A DNA stretch of 64,000 nucleotides from Acidobacteriota bacterium (GTDB taxonomy: Bacteria; Acidobacteriota; Terriglobia; Bryobacterales; Bryobacteraceae), in contig JAFKEE010000021.1 of the NCBI GenBank assembly GCA_017307505.1, positions 303,706 through 367,705 of the forward strand, written 5' to 3'. The notes below the pieces were generated by a model. The model had not been told where the DNA came from. It saw nothing but the letters and a program-made list of their open reading frames with translations, and made no database searches. Below, in pieces: positions 63,212-64,000 of the stretch. The stretch's first letter is position 1, and the number at the start of each line of letters is the position of its first letter. The position numbers were made by a program, and so were the translations under genes.

Positions 63212-64000
63212 GCAGCAGGCAACGCCACATCCAACATGCAGCATCCAAGTACAAACGATCGGCTCCGGCCGGATGTGTCAACTGGCATCTTGCCCAACTC
63301 GGCACGCGCCGCACCAGGAATCGCAGTCCCAAAGGTGCCCGGGGATCGGAACTTCTCGCAGACTCTGTCGAAGGCAAAGGCAGAAACGACAGGCAGAACG
63401 CGCCTGAAGATCGCTGCTGGTGCTGGGGAGTCTGCGAGTCACTCCGACAGGTAAGCAAGTGCCAATCTGTGGGCTCCCCATCCGATAAACGGCAGCTAAT
63501 GCATCAGAACGAGTCCCAGGGTCGGGTGGAATCACGTCGCATCTCCATCGCACTGGACTGCAGAGACACACGAGCACATGCGAGACCCCACGTCGCGGTG
63601 CGCCGCCCCCGTGTTGAACCGCGCCGACGCCGAATCCCCGGCCATACTCGGTCAGGGCGGAGCACTCAGAACCGATCCCCAGCCCCCAATCTGACCCCCG
63701 CCCCGCCACCGGTCACGCCAAGTCAAAATTTCCCTAATCCCACGCCCTCAATCACTTCCAGCCCGCTTCCGCTCCAAGCCTTTGGACACGGGACTACAAT
63801 CCCCACGCTGGATTTCGCGGCTAGTCCGCACCCAGCCCGATCTTTGAATCCCGAACCTCCACTCCGCACAAAGCGCGTATTGCGTCGCAACCCGGAGGGG
63901 AAGCCAGCCACGGAACTTTGGCCGAACAAAGCCACTTCTTCCTCCTTTCTTCCCTTCCCTTATCCTCGGCGAGATTCACCTCCGGCAGCATCCCAATCCA
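63212..64000. other. gene-poor end of the window
   Basis: No gene supported. Open frames here lack recognisable domains, and the sequence drifts to C-rich repetitive codons. It may be remnant DNA or a spacer behind the defence pair. Confidence 0.4.

Noticed and set aside
1..64000. CRISPR arrays, rRNA, phage structural genes and transposases
   Set aside because: None found on reading both strands; only the repeats listed are supported.

Overview
The window looks like an accessory-rich stretch of chromosome from a high-GC soil acidobacterium of the Solibacter/Paludibaculum (Bryobacterales) kind. This is inferred from gene content: a PadR regulator plus very long FtsX/MacB-type permease, VCBS/FG-GAP propellers, DUF4331 with TPR, regulatory-like carboxypeptidase domains and DUF2339 membrane proteins. 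No rRNA or other direct taxonomic marker is present. One tRNA (Lys-UUU) and no CRISPR array were seen.

Layout. 0-9.3 kb, mostly minus strand: a partial DUF3500 protein, M23 and M48 peptidases, a coiled-coil membrane protein, a 913-residue DUF2339 membrane protein, an alpha/beta hydrolase and a zinc-ribbon protein. 9.5-18.5 kb: an S9 peptidase, an orphan exported/Cys-rich gene set, a DUF4331-TPR pair, an AraC regulator and a VOC protein. 18.5-19.45 kb: a RelE/XRE toxin-antitoxin pair between tRNA-Lys and a 20-bp copy of the tRNA 3' end. 19.6-31.7 kb: metabolism (fucose-isomerase-like protein, Gfo/Idh/MocA oxidoreductase, homoserine kinase, L-rhamnose mutarotase, Zn-alcohol dehydrogenase, M14 peptidase, threonine synthase). 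32.5-36.6 kb: a respiratory module of tetraheme cytochrome c, four-cluster Fe-S protein and NrfD with no catalytic subunit.

36.6-44.5 kb is the most coherent system. A MerR-family protein with a B12-binding domain (CarH/LitR photoreceptor residues present) is divergent from a desaturase / FAD-oxidoreductase / DUF1365 / cyclopropane-fatty-acid-synthase operon, and co-directional with DUF1475, DUF2062, DUF1295 and a second Cfa-like methyltransferase. A 33-bp imperfect palindrome between the two operons carries both divergent -35 boxes. I read this as a light- and B12-controlled membrane-lipid modification module.

44.5-52.6 kb: a PhyH-type dioxygenase, GlxA-type regulator, HD, cupin, PadR plus permease, DUF1772-like and DUF899 proteins. 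52.8-58.7 kb is a rearranged zone: a full-length VCBS gene, two truncated copies of its 3' part, and a copy of the permease 3' end fused to one of them, interspersed with a lipoprotein, an exported protein and a NucS-like nuclease. 59.4-63.2 kb carries a Gabija-like defence pair (OLD-family ATPase/TOPRIM nuclease plus UvrD-type helicase) with base and codon use unlike the core genes. The last 0.8 kb shows no gene.
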